NCBI GenBank assembly: GCA_047620505.1
Contig: JBLHKS010000028.1
Location: 1-50,329, forward strand
Direction of reading: 5' to 3'
From: JBLHKS01 sp047620505
Lineage (GTDB): Bacteria > Verrucomicrobiota > Verrucomicrobiia > Verrucomicrobiales > DEV007
DNA: 50,329 bases
Shown here: in pieces, positions 16,995 through 24,965 of the stretch
Layout: every line of letters begins with the position of its first letter
How positions within the stretch are numbered: the stretch's first letter is position 1
The notes under the pieces: model-generated
Told to the model about the DNA's origin: nothing
Database searches by the model: none
Seen by the model: the letters and a program-made list of their open reading frames with translations, nothing else
Made by a program: the position numbers and the translations under genes

Positions 16995-18551
16995 ATTGAC
17001 ACGCCCGTCTTGATCCATGTCGATCGCGGTCAATCCTTCGAGTGTGTCCTCACACCGGACACAGCCGAAATACGGCGTCATGAATCCTTCCCAGAAGTAC
17101 TCAAACGGCAGAAAATCGCCGTCCTTTTCGCCTTCCCGAAGGTCAAATCTTTCCCACCGCGTCCGGACATCCTGAACGAGTCTGATCTCGTACTGTGAAA
17201 CGAGCTCAACCGCGGAAATCACTTCGCGCATCGTCTTCGTCAGCTTCCCTCCGGAACGATCAAAGAGGAGCGCGATTCCATAGGAACTCATGTATTCCTC
17301 TTTTCGGCCGGCTTTCAGATCCTCGATCATCACGGCCTTCATCCGCTCGCCCATTTCATCGGTGAACTGAGGATCCTCGCCAAACAGATCGACCATCCGT
17401 TCGCGGACCATCCGAGCCGACGCCAGCGTTGAAATGCGCACCGGCGCTTGGACTCCAAAAAAGGCGGCAATATCAAAATCCCCCTCAGCCAGCCGGCCGC
17501 CAGCGATTCGTCCAAAATCAAAGCTCAAATCCAAAGCACGTTCCCCGTAAACCGTCTGTCTTGGGTCCGGATCACGTCCGATCGTAAGCCGCGTTACTTC
17601 GGCCGCGGCGTTCCGCAACTCGGTGCAGTTGTAGCGATCCAACACCTTCTTATTTCCCAATCTCACAAGATTCATGATCGTCACGGTCGAACAAGCATGC
17701 CCGAGAGACGCGCCTTCCTCGCAAAGGCTGGCCCAGATTCCGTTGGCTCCGTGGATCAGGCACTGCGGCTGGATATCGTCGGCGATTCCCCATTTTCGAT
17801 GAACGTGGACGAGAAGATTTCCGGATTCCCAGCCGTTCTCGTCCATCACTCGGCGAATCGAAGCCGTCCAAGCGCCCATCTCTTCGGGTAGGAATTTCCC
17901 GGTCGGTTCTTCGTACATGATCCCTTTCGGCCGGAACTCATCAGGAAGCTTTGCAAGGAAGGTGATCACGTCGAGAACCCGCTCGGGAGCGGCTGCCATG
18001 GCGAAAGGAAAATCGCGCAAATTGATGTGGACCCTCGAATCAAGCGACAGCTCGTAATGAGCAAATGAGATCCACTTATCCAGCAGTTTGCACATGTCAT
18101 CTCCGGTAAATCTTTGCCAATCAATATGGGAATCGGCCAAATCGATTTCGATGATCGGATTGTGAATCCCAAGCTTTTGCATCTTCAACAGCGCGATCGG
18201 AATATCTTCGGTATTGGGAAGCCCATCTTTAATACTCTCGGTAACGTCGGAAAAGGCCATCAACGGGCTCATGTCCTCGCCCTGATCCTGGAGATGCCCA
18301 AAAAACGTATCGTCGACTCGTGGCGTGTGCGAAAACGAGGCAACAATGATGTTTTTGAACCCGCATTTTCTGGATTGGCGGTAAATATTGAATTTGTTCT
18401 CCAAAGTGTGGCCACGCAGCTGCCCAACGGTGCTCTCCCTCAGCGAATTATCGAAAACGATCAGGTCCAGATCTCTGAGCCGTGCCCGCTTTTTGTCTTC
18501 TAATTCAATTTGGTGGGCGATGGCAGCCAGTTCTTCTTTGTGATTATTCAT
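16992..18551 (-). CDS. DRE-TIM metallolyase-like (HMGL-like) protein with interrupted EF-hand
   Basis: 519 aa to the first stop. The start of the barrel, DLIVFDNSLREST (about residues 28-40), resembles the D-x-T-L-R-E-G signature of HMG-CoA lyase/isopropylmalate synthase enzymes, and IMYEEPTG and LLVHVHRKWGIADD look like later barrel strands with the H-x-H metal motif. It may cleave or condense a 2-oxo acid or acyl-CoA; the substrate is unassigned. The C-terminus (EDTLEGLTAIDMDQDGRVN) stops midway in an EF-hand loop; see the continuation at 16866. Start: ATG at 18551, with a leader containing TTAACCTAACC. No palindrome copy is inside the gene and it looks less GC-rich than its neighbours. Confidence 0.72.
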   Translation of the reverse strand: MNNHKEELAAIAHQIELEDKKRARLRDLDLIVFDNSLRESTVGQLRGHTLENKFNIYRQSRKCGFKNIIVASFSHTPRVDDTFFGHLQDQGEDMSPLMAFSDVTESIKDGLPNTEDIPIALLKMQKLGIHNPIIEIDLADSHIDWQRFTGDDMCKLLDKWISFAHYELSLDSRVHINLRDFPFAMAAAPERVLDVITFLAKLPDEFRPKGIMYEEPTGKFLPEEMGAWTASIRRVMDENGWESGNLLVHVHRKWGIADDIQPQCLIHGANGIWASLCEEGASLGHACSTVTIMNLVRLGNKKVLDRYNCTELRNAAAEVTRLTIGRDPDPRQTVYGERALDLSFDFGRIAGGRLAEGDFDIAAFFGVQAPVRISTLASARMVRERMVDLFGEDPQFTDEMGERMKAVMIEDLKAGRKEEYMSSYGIALLFDRSGGKLTKTMREVISAVELVSQYEIRLVQDVRTRWERFDLREGEKDGDFLPFEYFWEGFMTPYFGCVRCEDTLEGLTAIDMDQDGRVN

Positions 18552-18626
18552 TTGATAAGCTGGTTAGGTTAAACCGAGAATTTCAGGAACGCGCCGGAAA
18601 GTCAATCCCCCAAAAACATCCGCGAG

Positions 18627-18956
18627 TCAGAAACTCAAGAAGCCAAATCCGCAGCACCCGGCGAGCGGAATCGCCTGAATCCAGATCAGCAGCGCCGCTC
18701 CGATTTTGACCCAACCGGATCGAGGCGAGCTTCTGAGGCAGCGGACGGCGAGTCGCAAAGAAAGCAGCCAGGCGATGACTTCAAAAATCATCCAAATCGG
18801 AAGCAGCACGATGAAAGCCGAAAACACAGCCGAGAGGATCAGAAACAACGCCGTGCCAGCGATCCCCATTATATAAAGCATCCACCCCTGTCTCAATTGG
18901 GTCAGCGCTTCGGACCGTCTCGCCTTTTCGATCCCGTCTGGAACGGCTCGTGTCAT
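18627..18956 (-). CDS. Small membrane protein, hypothetical
   Basis: 109 aa with three hydrophobic segments (about residues 25-47 and 50-72, and 83-105 ending GCCGFGFLSF) after a charged N-terminus (MTRAVPDGIEKARRSEAL). No family recognised. It lies alone between the TRAP binding protein and the lyase-like gene, on the same strand as both. An inner-membrane location is inferred from hydrophobicity. Confidence 0.65.
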   Translation of the reverse strand: MTRAVPDGIEKARRSEALTQLRQGWMLYIMGIAGTALFLILSAVFSAFIVLLPIWMIFEVIAWLLSLRLAVRCLRSSPRSGWVKIGAALLIWIQAIPLAGCCGFGFLSF

Positions 18957-19011
18957 CGCCCGGTTTTACGTCAGGGAGGATGGCTGAGTCGCGCTTAAAA
19001 TCAGCAGCTGC

Positions 19012-20124
19012 TCAATTTCGCAGATCGAATTCCGCGAACGTCTGCTCCGCCGTTCCATACCAGGCATCCGAGGCATCCTTGAATGCTTTCCACTGCTCGT
19101 AGACCTTTTTGTAGCCCGCGTTTTCCTCGGAAAGTTCCGCATGCAGCAGCTCCGTCTCGCGTTTGGCGGCTTGCATAATGTCGTCGCCGAAAGCGTGAAC
19201 CTTCACGCCCTTCGCGATCAATTCCTGGAGCGCGATCGGATTTTTGGCGTCGTAACTCGCGATCATTCCAGCGGCCGATTCGGCACACGCAGCTTCCAGC
19301 ACAGCCTGATAAGAAGGGGGAAGATCAGCCCAAGCTGTCTGGTTGACGTAAATGCTCAGATTCGCACCCGGCTCCCACCATCCAGGGTAATAATAATGCT
19401 TGGCGACCTGCCAGAATCCTAATTTCTGGTCATCGTACGGCCCGACCCACTCGACAGCGTCGATCGCGCCGCGCTCCAACGCCGGGTAAATCTCGTTACT
19501 CTGGATCGTCTGAACCGTCGCCCCGAGCCGACTCATGATTTCTCCGCCCATGCCCGGAATCCGCATTTTCAGGCCCTTCAAATCCTCCAGCGAATTGATT
19601 TCGTCGCGAAACCAGCCGCCCATCTGCTGGCCGGTGTTTCCGCCCGGCAAAGTCCGAATATTGAAATCGTCGAGGAGCTCATTCATGAGATCCAGCCCAC
19701 CTCCATAGGTAAGCCAAGCCTGTTGCTGCCTCGCGCGAAGACCAAACGGCACTGCGGTTTCAAACGCGAATGCCGGGTGTTTCGACCTATAATAATAGGC
19801 AGCGCTGTGGCCGATTTCGACCGTCTTTTCTTGAACCGCGTTAAAAACTTCGCCGCCAGGCATAATCTCTCCTGCTTGGTAAACGTCGATCGTGAACCGG
19901 CCGCCCGTGATCTCTTTGACCCGATTCGCCATCTGCTCGGCGAACCCGAAAATGGTGTCCAGCGACTTTGGATAGCTGGAGGCGAGGGTCCATTGGACTC
20001 GCTTGGTCGACATCCCGGCACCGGCTTCGTCGCCTCCGCAGCTGCTGAGCATCGCACCGGCTCCGGCACCCGCGCCAAGGCCTAGACTGGAAATGAGTTT
20101 CCTTCTTTTCACGCTGCAAGCCAT
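19012..20124 (-). CDS. TRAP transporter solute-binding lipoprotein (DctP-like)
   Basis: 370 aa from the ATG at 20124. The N-terminus MACSVKRRKLISSLGLGAG has a twin-arginine-like KRRK start and runs to a lipobox, LSSC, so it is probably an anchored lipoprotein. DctP-family marks include WTLASSYPKSLDTIFGFAEQM, LKGLKMRIPGMGGEIMSRLGA, and GAIDAVEWVGPYDD (substrate and cation site region in TakP-like proteins, which bind 2-oxo acids as dimers). No DctQ/DctM membrane subunits are nearby, so it is an orphan receptor here. The stop codon at 19014-19012 overlaps a near-copy of the palindrome (CAGCAGCTGCTC, 19002-19013); another near-copy (20038) encodes the lipobox SSC. Confidence 0.88.
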   Translation of the reverse strand: MACSVKRRKLISSLGLGAGAGAGAMLSSCGGDEAGAGMSTKRVQWTLASSYPKSLDTIFGFAEQMANRVKEITGGRFTIDVYQAGEIMPGGEVFNAVQEKTVEIGHSAAYYYRSKHPAFAFETAVPFGLRARQQQAWLTYGGGLDLMNELLDDFNIRTLPGGNTGQQMGGWFRDEINSLEDLKGLKMRIPGMGGEIMSRLGATVQTIQSNEIYPALERGAIDAVEWVGPYDDQKLGFWQVAKHYYYPGWWEPGANLSIYVNQTAWADLPPSYQAVLEAACAESAAGMIASYDAKNPIALQELIAKGVKVHAFGDDIMQAAKRETELLHAELSEENAGYKKVYEQWKAFKDASDAWYGTAEQTFAEFDLRN

Positions 20125-20207
20125 GGGGCCGCCGCTGCGGGCACGCAAGCGAATTGAAATCGTGGAGCGAGGAGACCAGGTCTCCGTTTTCTAGAAATTA
20201 CGAAAAT

Positions 20208-20236
20208 TTGCAAAAAACTGTCGCACAATAGATAAT
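20208..20236 (+). promoter_or_regulatory. Probable sigma-70 promoter for the kinase-like gene
   Basis: TTGCAA at 20208-20213 and GATAAT at 20231-20236 are separated by exactly 17 bases in an A/T-rich region. This places a start about 45 bases upstream of the ATG at 20286. Confidence 0.55.
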
Positions 20237-20285
20237 TTACGTCTATTTGAGTCATTCTGGAAATTCTAAACCTCGCTCACTCGCC

Positions 20286-22502
20286 ATGTCTTCCGTTTCA
20301 ATTCCTACCGATTCCGCAACCAGGCTCGATTCCTTCGATCGCTTTCGAGTATCCAAGGATGCCGCGGACAAGCCGATCAAACTACCCGCGCCTGAAGGGG
20401 AAATCGTGCTTCTCGCCAGCGATCCGGTCTCTGATTCGTTAATCGAGCTTCACTTCCCCAAAACTCAGCCGGATTCGGGCGAGGCCTTCGCCAGCAGGCT
20501 CACTTTCGCGAAAAAACTACCGCGCGACGCCGCCTTCGTCTCGGTTCTGGAATCGCTCGAATTCGAAGGCGAACTCGCCTACACGACTCACGTTAACCAG
20601 GGTGAACCCCTCGATTCTTACGTCGAACGCAACGGCTGTCTGGCCCCGACTCTGGCGCTGGGGCTCGCCGTCGAACTTCTCGAGCAACTCGCCGAAGGAA
20701 TTCCTCGATTTGAGCGCCTGCTGCTGAACGCGCGACTTTCCAATGTGCTCGTCTTCAAAGAAGAAGACTCCGCCGTTCGCTTTCGAGTGATCGATTTTAA
20801 CCTGATTTCCGACTCGGAATCCGCAGGTTCGCTCAGCTCTGAGCTTCGTGGTCTGCTCGGCATCGCCTTGACTGGATTCCGTCCGGAAGACCGGATTTTT
20901 TCTGAAATCCTGAGCGGACCGCTGGGCGCGACCCTGCCTTCGAACGCCGCCGCAATCCTGAGCGGTGGCCGATTCGAAGAATGCTCCGTTGAGCAGCTGC
21001 TGACGGCGCTTCGCGAAGATCTCAACACGATCACGAGCCTGTCCGATCGGAATCGCCGCGAGCATCTTCGAGTCTGCCGACAGACCTCTCCGCATTCAGC
21101 GATCGAGTCCGCGCTCATGCCGATGCCCGCGATGCCGGAGGAGCTAAGCAGTCGTTTTATCGCGGATTGGCGCGGAGTCGGCTTTGACAATGCGTTTGCG
21201 ATTTCGGCCATGGATTCGACCAACGGCGGTCGCGTTCGCGTTCAAATTCTGCCGCCAGGACGAGTTCATGAGGCAGCCCCGAGCGCGTCGCCGCAGTCCG
21301 AAGACACCCAGCAGCTGCTGAAAGTTCTCGAAGCCTGGGAAGGCGACAACGCAACCTGGGTTGCCGAGGAAGGTTGGCCGGGATTTTCGCTGAGCCTCGT
21401 CCTCGCGACGAAAGGCCGGCTTAGCGCGACGGAAACGCTGATCGCGCTTCGCCAGGTTGCGATCGGCATTGCCCAGGCTCGTAAACACCGAGTCGAAATT
21501 CCGGATTTGCGGCCGGCCAACTTGCTCATCTGTTTTCCGGCTTCGACCAACCAATCGGATCTTCGCCGAAGCCTCGGTCGCCGACTCGACTGCTGGTCGT
21601 CGTTCGTGATCAAACTCCGAGTTCACGCAACGACTCGCAGCCTGCTCGAACCACCTCACGCGATCGAGCTGGCTCTGGTCAACGCCTCGGTCGATGACTC
21701 TGAGGATGAGCGTTTGAAGCGCCGTTTTCTTGCGTTAGCGATCGAGCTGCTGACCGGCGGGACCGGCGAATTGCCGACCGAATCGCTGCCAGCCGCCGTG
21801 ATGGATCTTTTCGTCGAATGCGGCCGAAAAACGCAGAGCGGCGAGAAAATGCTCGAACCGGCTGAGTTTCTTGAGCAATTCGCGGCTGCGTTGCCCGAAG
21901 CACCTCTTGAGTTAGATGCGGTGACTTGGACCTGGGCTGATTATTCGAATGCAAAGAGCCCTCCGATCCCGATTCCAGCCCCAGCAGCTGCTGACAGCTC
22001 GATCGAGATCGCAACGATCGTTCCCAGCCCCTTCGCCCAATCTGAATTGGTGAACGCTCACGCGGTTCCGGCTCCTGAGCGGTCCGCCGTTCTCGCGAGA
22101 GCGCCTGAACCAGTGGAGCTGGAGCTCGAGCCCGGGGAAACCGAACCACCTCGCCGCCGTCGTCGTGCTCCGGTCATCGCGCAGTCAGCTCCATTCGAAA
22201 TTGAAGCAGAATTCTCGCCTTTCAATCCGGCCCCGCTGGTCGACGAGGCTCTGACCGATCCCGCCGTCGCTGATCGAGGAATCGCGCTCGCTCCCCTGCC
22301 CTCCGGTTCTGCCGGACGACTCGGAAAAGTCTTTCTCGGCGTGATCCAGATGATCGCGATCGTGATTTTGCCCGTGACGATTTTCATCGGTTTCGTCCAG
22401 CGTTCGAATCAGACCGAAGCCGATTCTGAACACTCAAACGAGACGATTCGCGCGGAAATCCAGACGGAGGCTCCAGCCCAGGTTTCGACGAGCACGCCCT
22501 GA
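20286..22502 (+). CDS. Membrane-anchored tandem kinase-like (pseudokinase) protein
   Basis: 738 aa from the ATG at 20286; the frame is open to a TTG at 20247. Two regions resemble the C-lobe of Ser/Thr kinases. The first (about 90-200) has YVERNGCLAPTLALGLAVELLEQL, then LNARLSNVLVF and VIDFNL where kinases have DLKPxNhL and DFG: the catalytic Asp is Asn and DFG is DFN. The second (about 320-440) has GRLSATETLIALRQVA and IPDLRPANLLI, keeping Asp but no DFG. Both probably lack full catalysis. A Pro/Glu-rich linker with an RRRRR block leads to one C-terminal membrane helix (VFLGVIQMIAIVILPVTIF). Role unknown; possibly a scaffold or ligand-sensing membrane protein. Palindrome copies at 20991, 21309 and 21982. 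Confidence 0.65.
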   Translation: MSSVSIPTDSATRLDSFDRFRVSKDAADKPIKLPAPEGEIVLLASDPVSDSLIELHFPKTQPDSGEAFASRLTFAKKLPRDAAFVSVLESLEFEGELAYTTHVNQGEPLDSYVERNGCLAPTLALGLAVELLEQLAEGIPRFERLLLNARLSNVLVFKEEDSAVRFRVIDFNLISDSESAGSLSSELRGLLGIALTGFRPEDRIFSEILSGPLGATLPSNAAAILSGGRFEECSVEQLLTALREDLNTITSLSDRNRREHLRVCRQTSPHSAIESALMPMPAMPEELSSRFIADWRGVGFDNAFAISAMDSTNGGRVRVQILPPGRVHEAAPSASPQSEDTQQLLKVLEAWEGDNATWVAEEGWPGFSLSLVLATKGRLSATETLIALRQVAIGIAQARKHRVEIPDLRPANLLICFPASTNQSDLRRSLGRRLDCWSSFVIKLRVHATTRSLLEPPHAIELALVNASVDDSEDERLKRRFLALAIELLTGGTGELPTESLPAAVMDLFVECGRKTQSGEKMLEPAEFLEQFAAALPEAPLELDAVTWTWADYSNAKSPPIPIPAPAAADSSIEIATIVPSPFAQSELVNAHAVPAPERSAVLARAPEPVELELEPGETEPPRRRRRAPVIAQSAPFEIEAEFSPFNPAPLVDEALTDPAVADRGIALAPLPSGSAGRLGKVFLGVIQMIAIVILPVTIFIGFVQRSNQTEADSEHSNETIRAEIQTEAPAQVSTSTP
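21309..21320. repeat. CAGCAGCTGCTG palindrome, exact copy (QQLL frame)
   Basis: Exact copy within the kinase-like gene, encoding QQLL. Confidence 0.95.
21982..21993. repeat. CAGCAGCTGCTG palindrome, exact copy (AAA frame)
   Basis: Exact copy within the same kinase-like gene but in a different frame, encoding PAAAD. Confidence 0.95.
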
Positions 22503-22519
22503 TTTTAACGGCGCTGAAT

Positions 22520-24898
22520 TCAGGCCTTGGTCACCACAATTTCGTTGCCTTGGATCGCGACGACCTTGACCTCGGCTCCACGCGGGATGAACTCGGATTC
22601 CGTGGTCGCGTCTAGAAGTTCGGCCCCGAATTTCGCCATTCCAGACGGGCGGAGATCGGTTTCGGCGACTCCTTTTTTGCCCAACAAGCTCGAACCTGGC
22701 CGACCATCTTCGCCAGCAGCTGCTGCGAGCAGACCGCCGACAGACGTGCCGCTCGGAACCCCAGTTTCGAGGATCAGCGCGCGGACGGGCTTGAGTTGAG
22801 GCAAGAATCGCATCAAAACTGCGATTAGAATCACGGTTAGAACGATCGCGATCGAGACGCTGAGCAACGGGAAGCTGAAGACCCGGCTGAGCGCCTCGCC
22901 TGAGCTCAAATCGCTGTCTTTCGCGCCCTTGGTGAGTTCGCCGAGATCGTATTTATTGACCAACGCGAACACGAGGGCACCGAGCATCATGACCCCGCCC
23001 GCCAGCCCCAGGACCAGCGTGCCCGAGAAGACGAACAGCTCTAGAAGGATGAGAAAAGCCCCGATTATGAAGATCGTCACCGTCTCCCATCCGGCAAGGT
23101 TGCCGGCCACGTAGTTTCCGATAAAATAGATCGCGAACGAGATGATGCTGACAATCCCAGGAACACCAAAACCAGGCGACTGCGCTTCGAGATAGCCGCC
23201 CGCTAAACCGAACAGAATCAAGACCGCACCCCAGATCTGAGTCCACTGAGCGAATCGTTCAAACGGCGATGCGTAAACCTCGATAATTTCGCCTTTCAGG
23301 CCTTCTTGCTCGATCAGATGCTCGATCGAATCGGCCAAGCCTTTAGCGAGAATCGGCTTTCCGTCGCCATCCCAATCCTTCGTGGCTTCGAGAGCGTTGA
23401 AATCGAGGACTTCGCCGACTCTGCAAAGAACCGCGCCGTCGCGAACGACTTCCGTCTTCTCGGTCACGAATGCGAGGCAGACATCGGGGTCGTGTCCTTT
23501 CGCTTTGGCGACATTTTTGACTGTGGACTCCATGTCGGCCTGGATTTTCCGGTCCATGTCGCCCTCGATGTCGCCCGCACTGGTGACGACGAGCGCCGCA
23601 CCGATCGTGCTGACCGGAGCCATGTAAATGTGGTCGGTCGCGATCGCGATGAGCGCGCCTGCGGACTTCGCTTTGGTGTTAACGTAAGTGTAAGTCGGGA
23701 ACGGCAAACGCATCAATTCACGCATCATGATATCCGTCGTGTACCACGCGTAGCCGCCGGGCGAGTGCATGTCGAAAATCACTGCGGTCGGTTTTTCGGC
23801 CCGAGCCTTTTCAAGGACGCGCGCCATGAATTCAAAGCGGGCTTCGCTCATGAGATCTTCAAGACCGATCGGGACGACCAGAATCTTGCCGCCGAAATGC
23901 TGCTCAGGAAGCTTTCCGAATGGCGTTTCCTCAGTGCCGTCGCGGGTCTCGGTAACGTACGGCCCGCCGATTTCGGCGAGATCGAGATCGGAAGTCCAGT
24001 TGCGGGGAGACGTTTGGACGATCTCGCCTTCAAGCCCTTCGGCCGCGATGACATCTTCGACCGAATTTGCCGTTCCTTTGGCGAGGAGCGGCCCGTCTTC
24101 ATATTCCACGAGCGCTTCTTCGGCGGTCAGGGTGAGAATTTCATTGCCTCCGACGATCTGAACTTTCCTGGTAGAATCTTTCGGCTGAAGCTTGAATTCA
24201 AAGCTCGAGCTAATGAAAGCGCTGGCGAGTTCGGGACGCTGACCTCCAGATTTTGCGGCGTTGGTCGCTTGGGCGATGAGGATTGAAATCGTTTGGCTGT
24301 CGACCGATCCACCGCTGCGTTCCCGCACGATAACGCTGCCTTCGCCGTTGGCTTCGACATCAGCCACGGCTTTCGGAGGGCTTGGCGTGGCGGCACCGAT
24401 GACGCTGGCCGGGGTCATGTAAACCGTGTTGGATCCGAGCGCGAGGAGCGCGCCCATCCCGAGCGCCGAAGGTTTAACAAAGGTGTGAAGCTGCGTTTTG
24501 ATTTGAGCCAGATCAGCAAGGAGAAGGCCCGCGAGTTCCGCGTCGTAGCCAGCGTTCGTGTTGATTTCGAAGACGATTGCAGCTGCTTTTTGCTCGTCAG
24601 CCGCGATCAGCAGCTGCCGGAGTTCGCGAAGCCGCGTTCCGTCGATCAGATCTTCCGTGACGACTTTGACGACGACGATTTTTCCCACTAGCGGATCGGC
24701 TGGCGGAGCTGGTGCCTCGACGGTGACGACTTCTGTTTCGCCAGCAGCTGCTGGTGCGGCCAAGGCGGGCTCTTCAGTAGCCTGGCGCTGAGCCACCATC
24801 ATCACGCCCAACATCGCGAGCATGAGATAGCCAAAAATTTTCACCCGACTGCGGGATCCTGACACATTTCCAAAGTTGAATTTCCAGCCTGTCGCCAT
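22520..24898 (-). CDS. NfeD-family protein with two ClpP-class domains
   Basis: 792 aa from the ATG at 24898. One N-terminal hydrophobic segment (VKIFGYLMLAMLGVMMVA) is followed by a ClpP/crotonase-like domain (about 70-290), a second ClpP-like domain (about 335-560), a cluster of four or five membrane helices (about 575-720) and a C-terminal NfeD OB-fold (VKVVAIQGNEIVVTKA). Family members are membrane serine proteases that act with stomatins. In the second domain, Ser in TKAKSAGALIAIATDHIYM matches the nucleophile. In the first the equivalent segment is PSALGMGALLALGSNTVYM without that Ser, so it is probably inactive. No stomatin gene is adjacent. Convergent with the kinase-like gene. Palindrome copies at 22714 and 24742, with near-copies at 24579 and 24608. 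Confidence 0.88.
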   Translation of the reverse strand: MATGWKFNFGNVSGSRSRVKIFGYLMLAMLGVMMVAQRQATEEPALAAPAAAGETEVVTVEAPAPPADPLVGKIVVVKVVTEDLIDGTRLRELRQLLIAADEQKAAAIVFEINTNAGYDAELAGLLLADLAQIKTQLHTFVKPSALGMGALLALGSNTVYMTPASVIGAATPSPPKAVADVEANGEGSVIVRERSGGSVDSQTISILIAQATNAAKSGGQRPELASAFISSSFEFKLQPKDSTRKVQIVGGNEILTLTAEEALVEYEDGPLLAKGTANSVEDVIAAEGLEGEIVQTSPRNWTSDLDLAEIGGPYVTETRDGTEETPFGKLPEQHFGGKILVVPIGLEDLMSEARFEFMARVLEKARAEKPTAVIFDMHSPGGYAWYTTDIMMRELMRLPFPTYTYVNTKAKSAGALIAIATDHIYMAPVSTIGAALVVTSAGDIEGDMDRKIQADMESTVKNVAKAKGHDPDVCLAFVTEKTEVVRDGAVLCRVGEVLDFNALEATKDWDGDGKPILAKGLADSIEHLIEQEGLKGEIIEVYASPFERFAQWTQIWGAVLILFGLAGGYLEAQSPGFGVPGIVSIISFAIYFIGNYVAGNLAGWETVTIFIIGAFLILLELFVFSGTLVLGLAGGVMMLGALVFALVNKYDLGELTKGAKDSDLSSGEALSRVFSFPLLSVSIAIVLTVILIAVLMRFLPQLKPVRALILETGVPSGTSVGGLLAAAAGEDGRPGSSLLGKKGVAETDLRPSGMAKFGAELLDATTESEFIPRGAEVKVVAIQGNEIVVTKA
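22714..22725. repeat. CAGCAGCTGCTG palindrome, exact copy (AAA frame)
   Basis: Exact copy near the 3' end of the NfeD-like gene, encoding LAAAA. Confidence 0.95.
24742..24753. repeat. CAGCAGCTGCTG palindrome, exact copy (AAA frame)
   Basis: Exact copy near the 5' end of the NfeD-like gene, encoding PAAAG. Near-copies lie 123-163 bases away. Confidence 0.95.
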
Positions 24899-24965
24899 AA
24901 TGATCAAGGTAGCGCGATTCGCCCGGCTGGCAAACGCGCTCGTTTTTTGAATTTACCTCCTCATC

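Noticed and set aside
23306..24286. 326-codon open frame on the plus strand
   Set aside because: It mirrors the NfeD-like gene; long antisense frames are common in GC-rich coding DNA.
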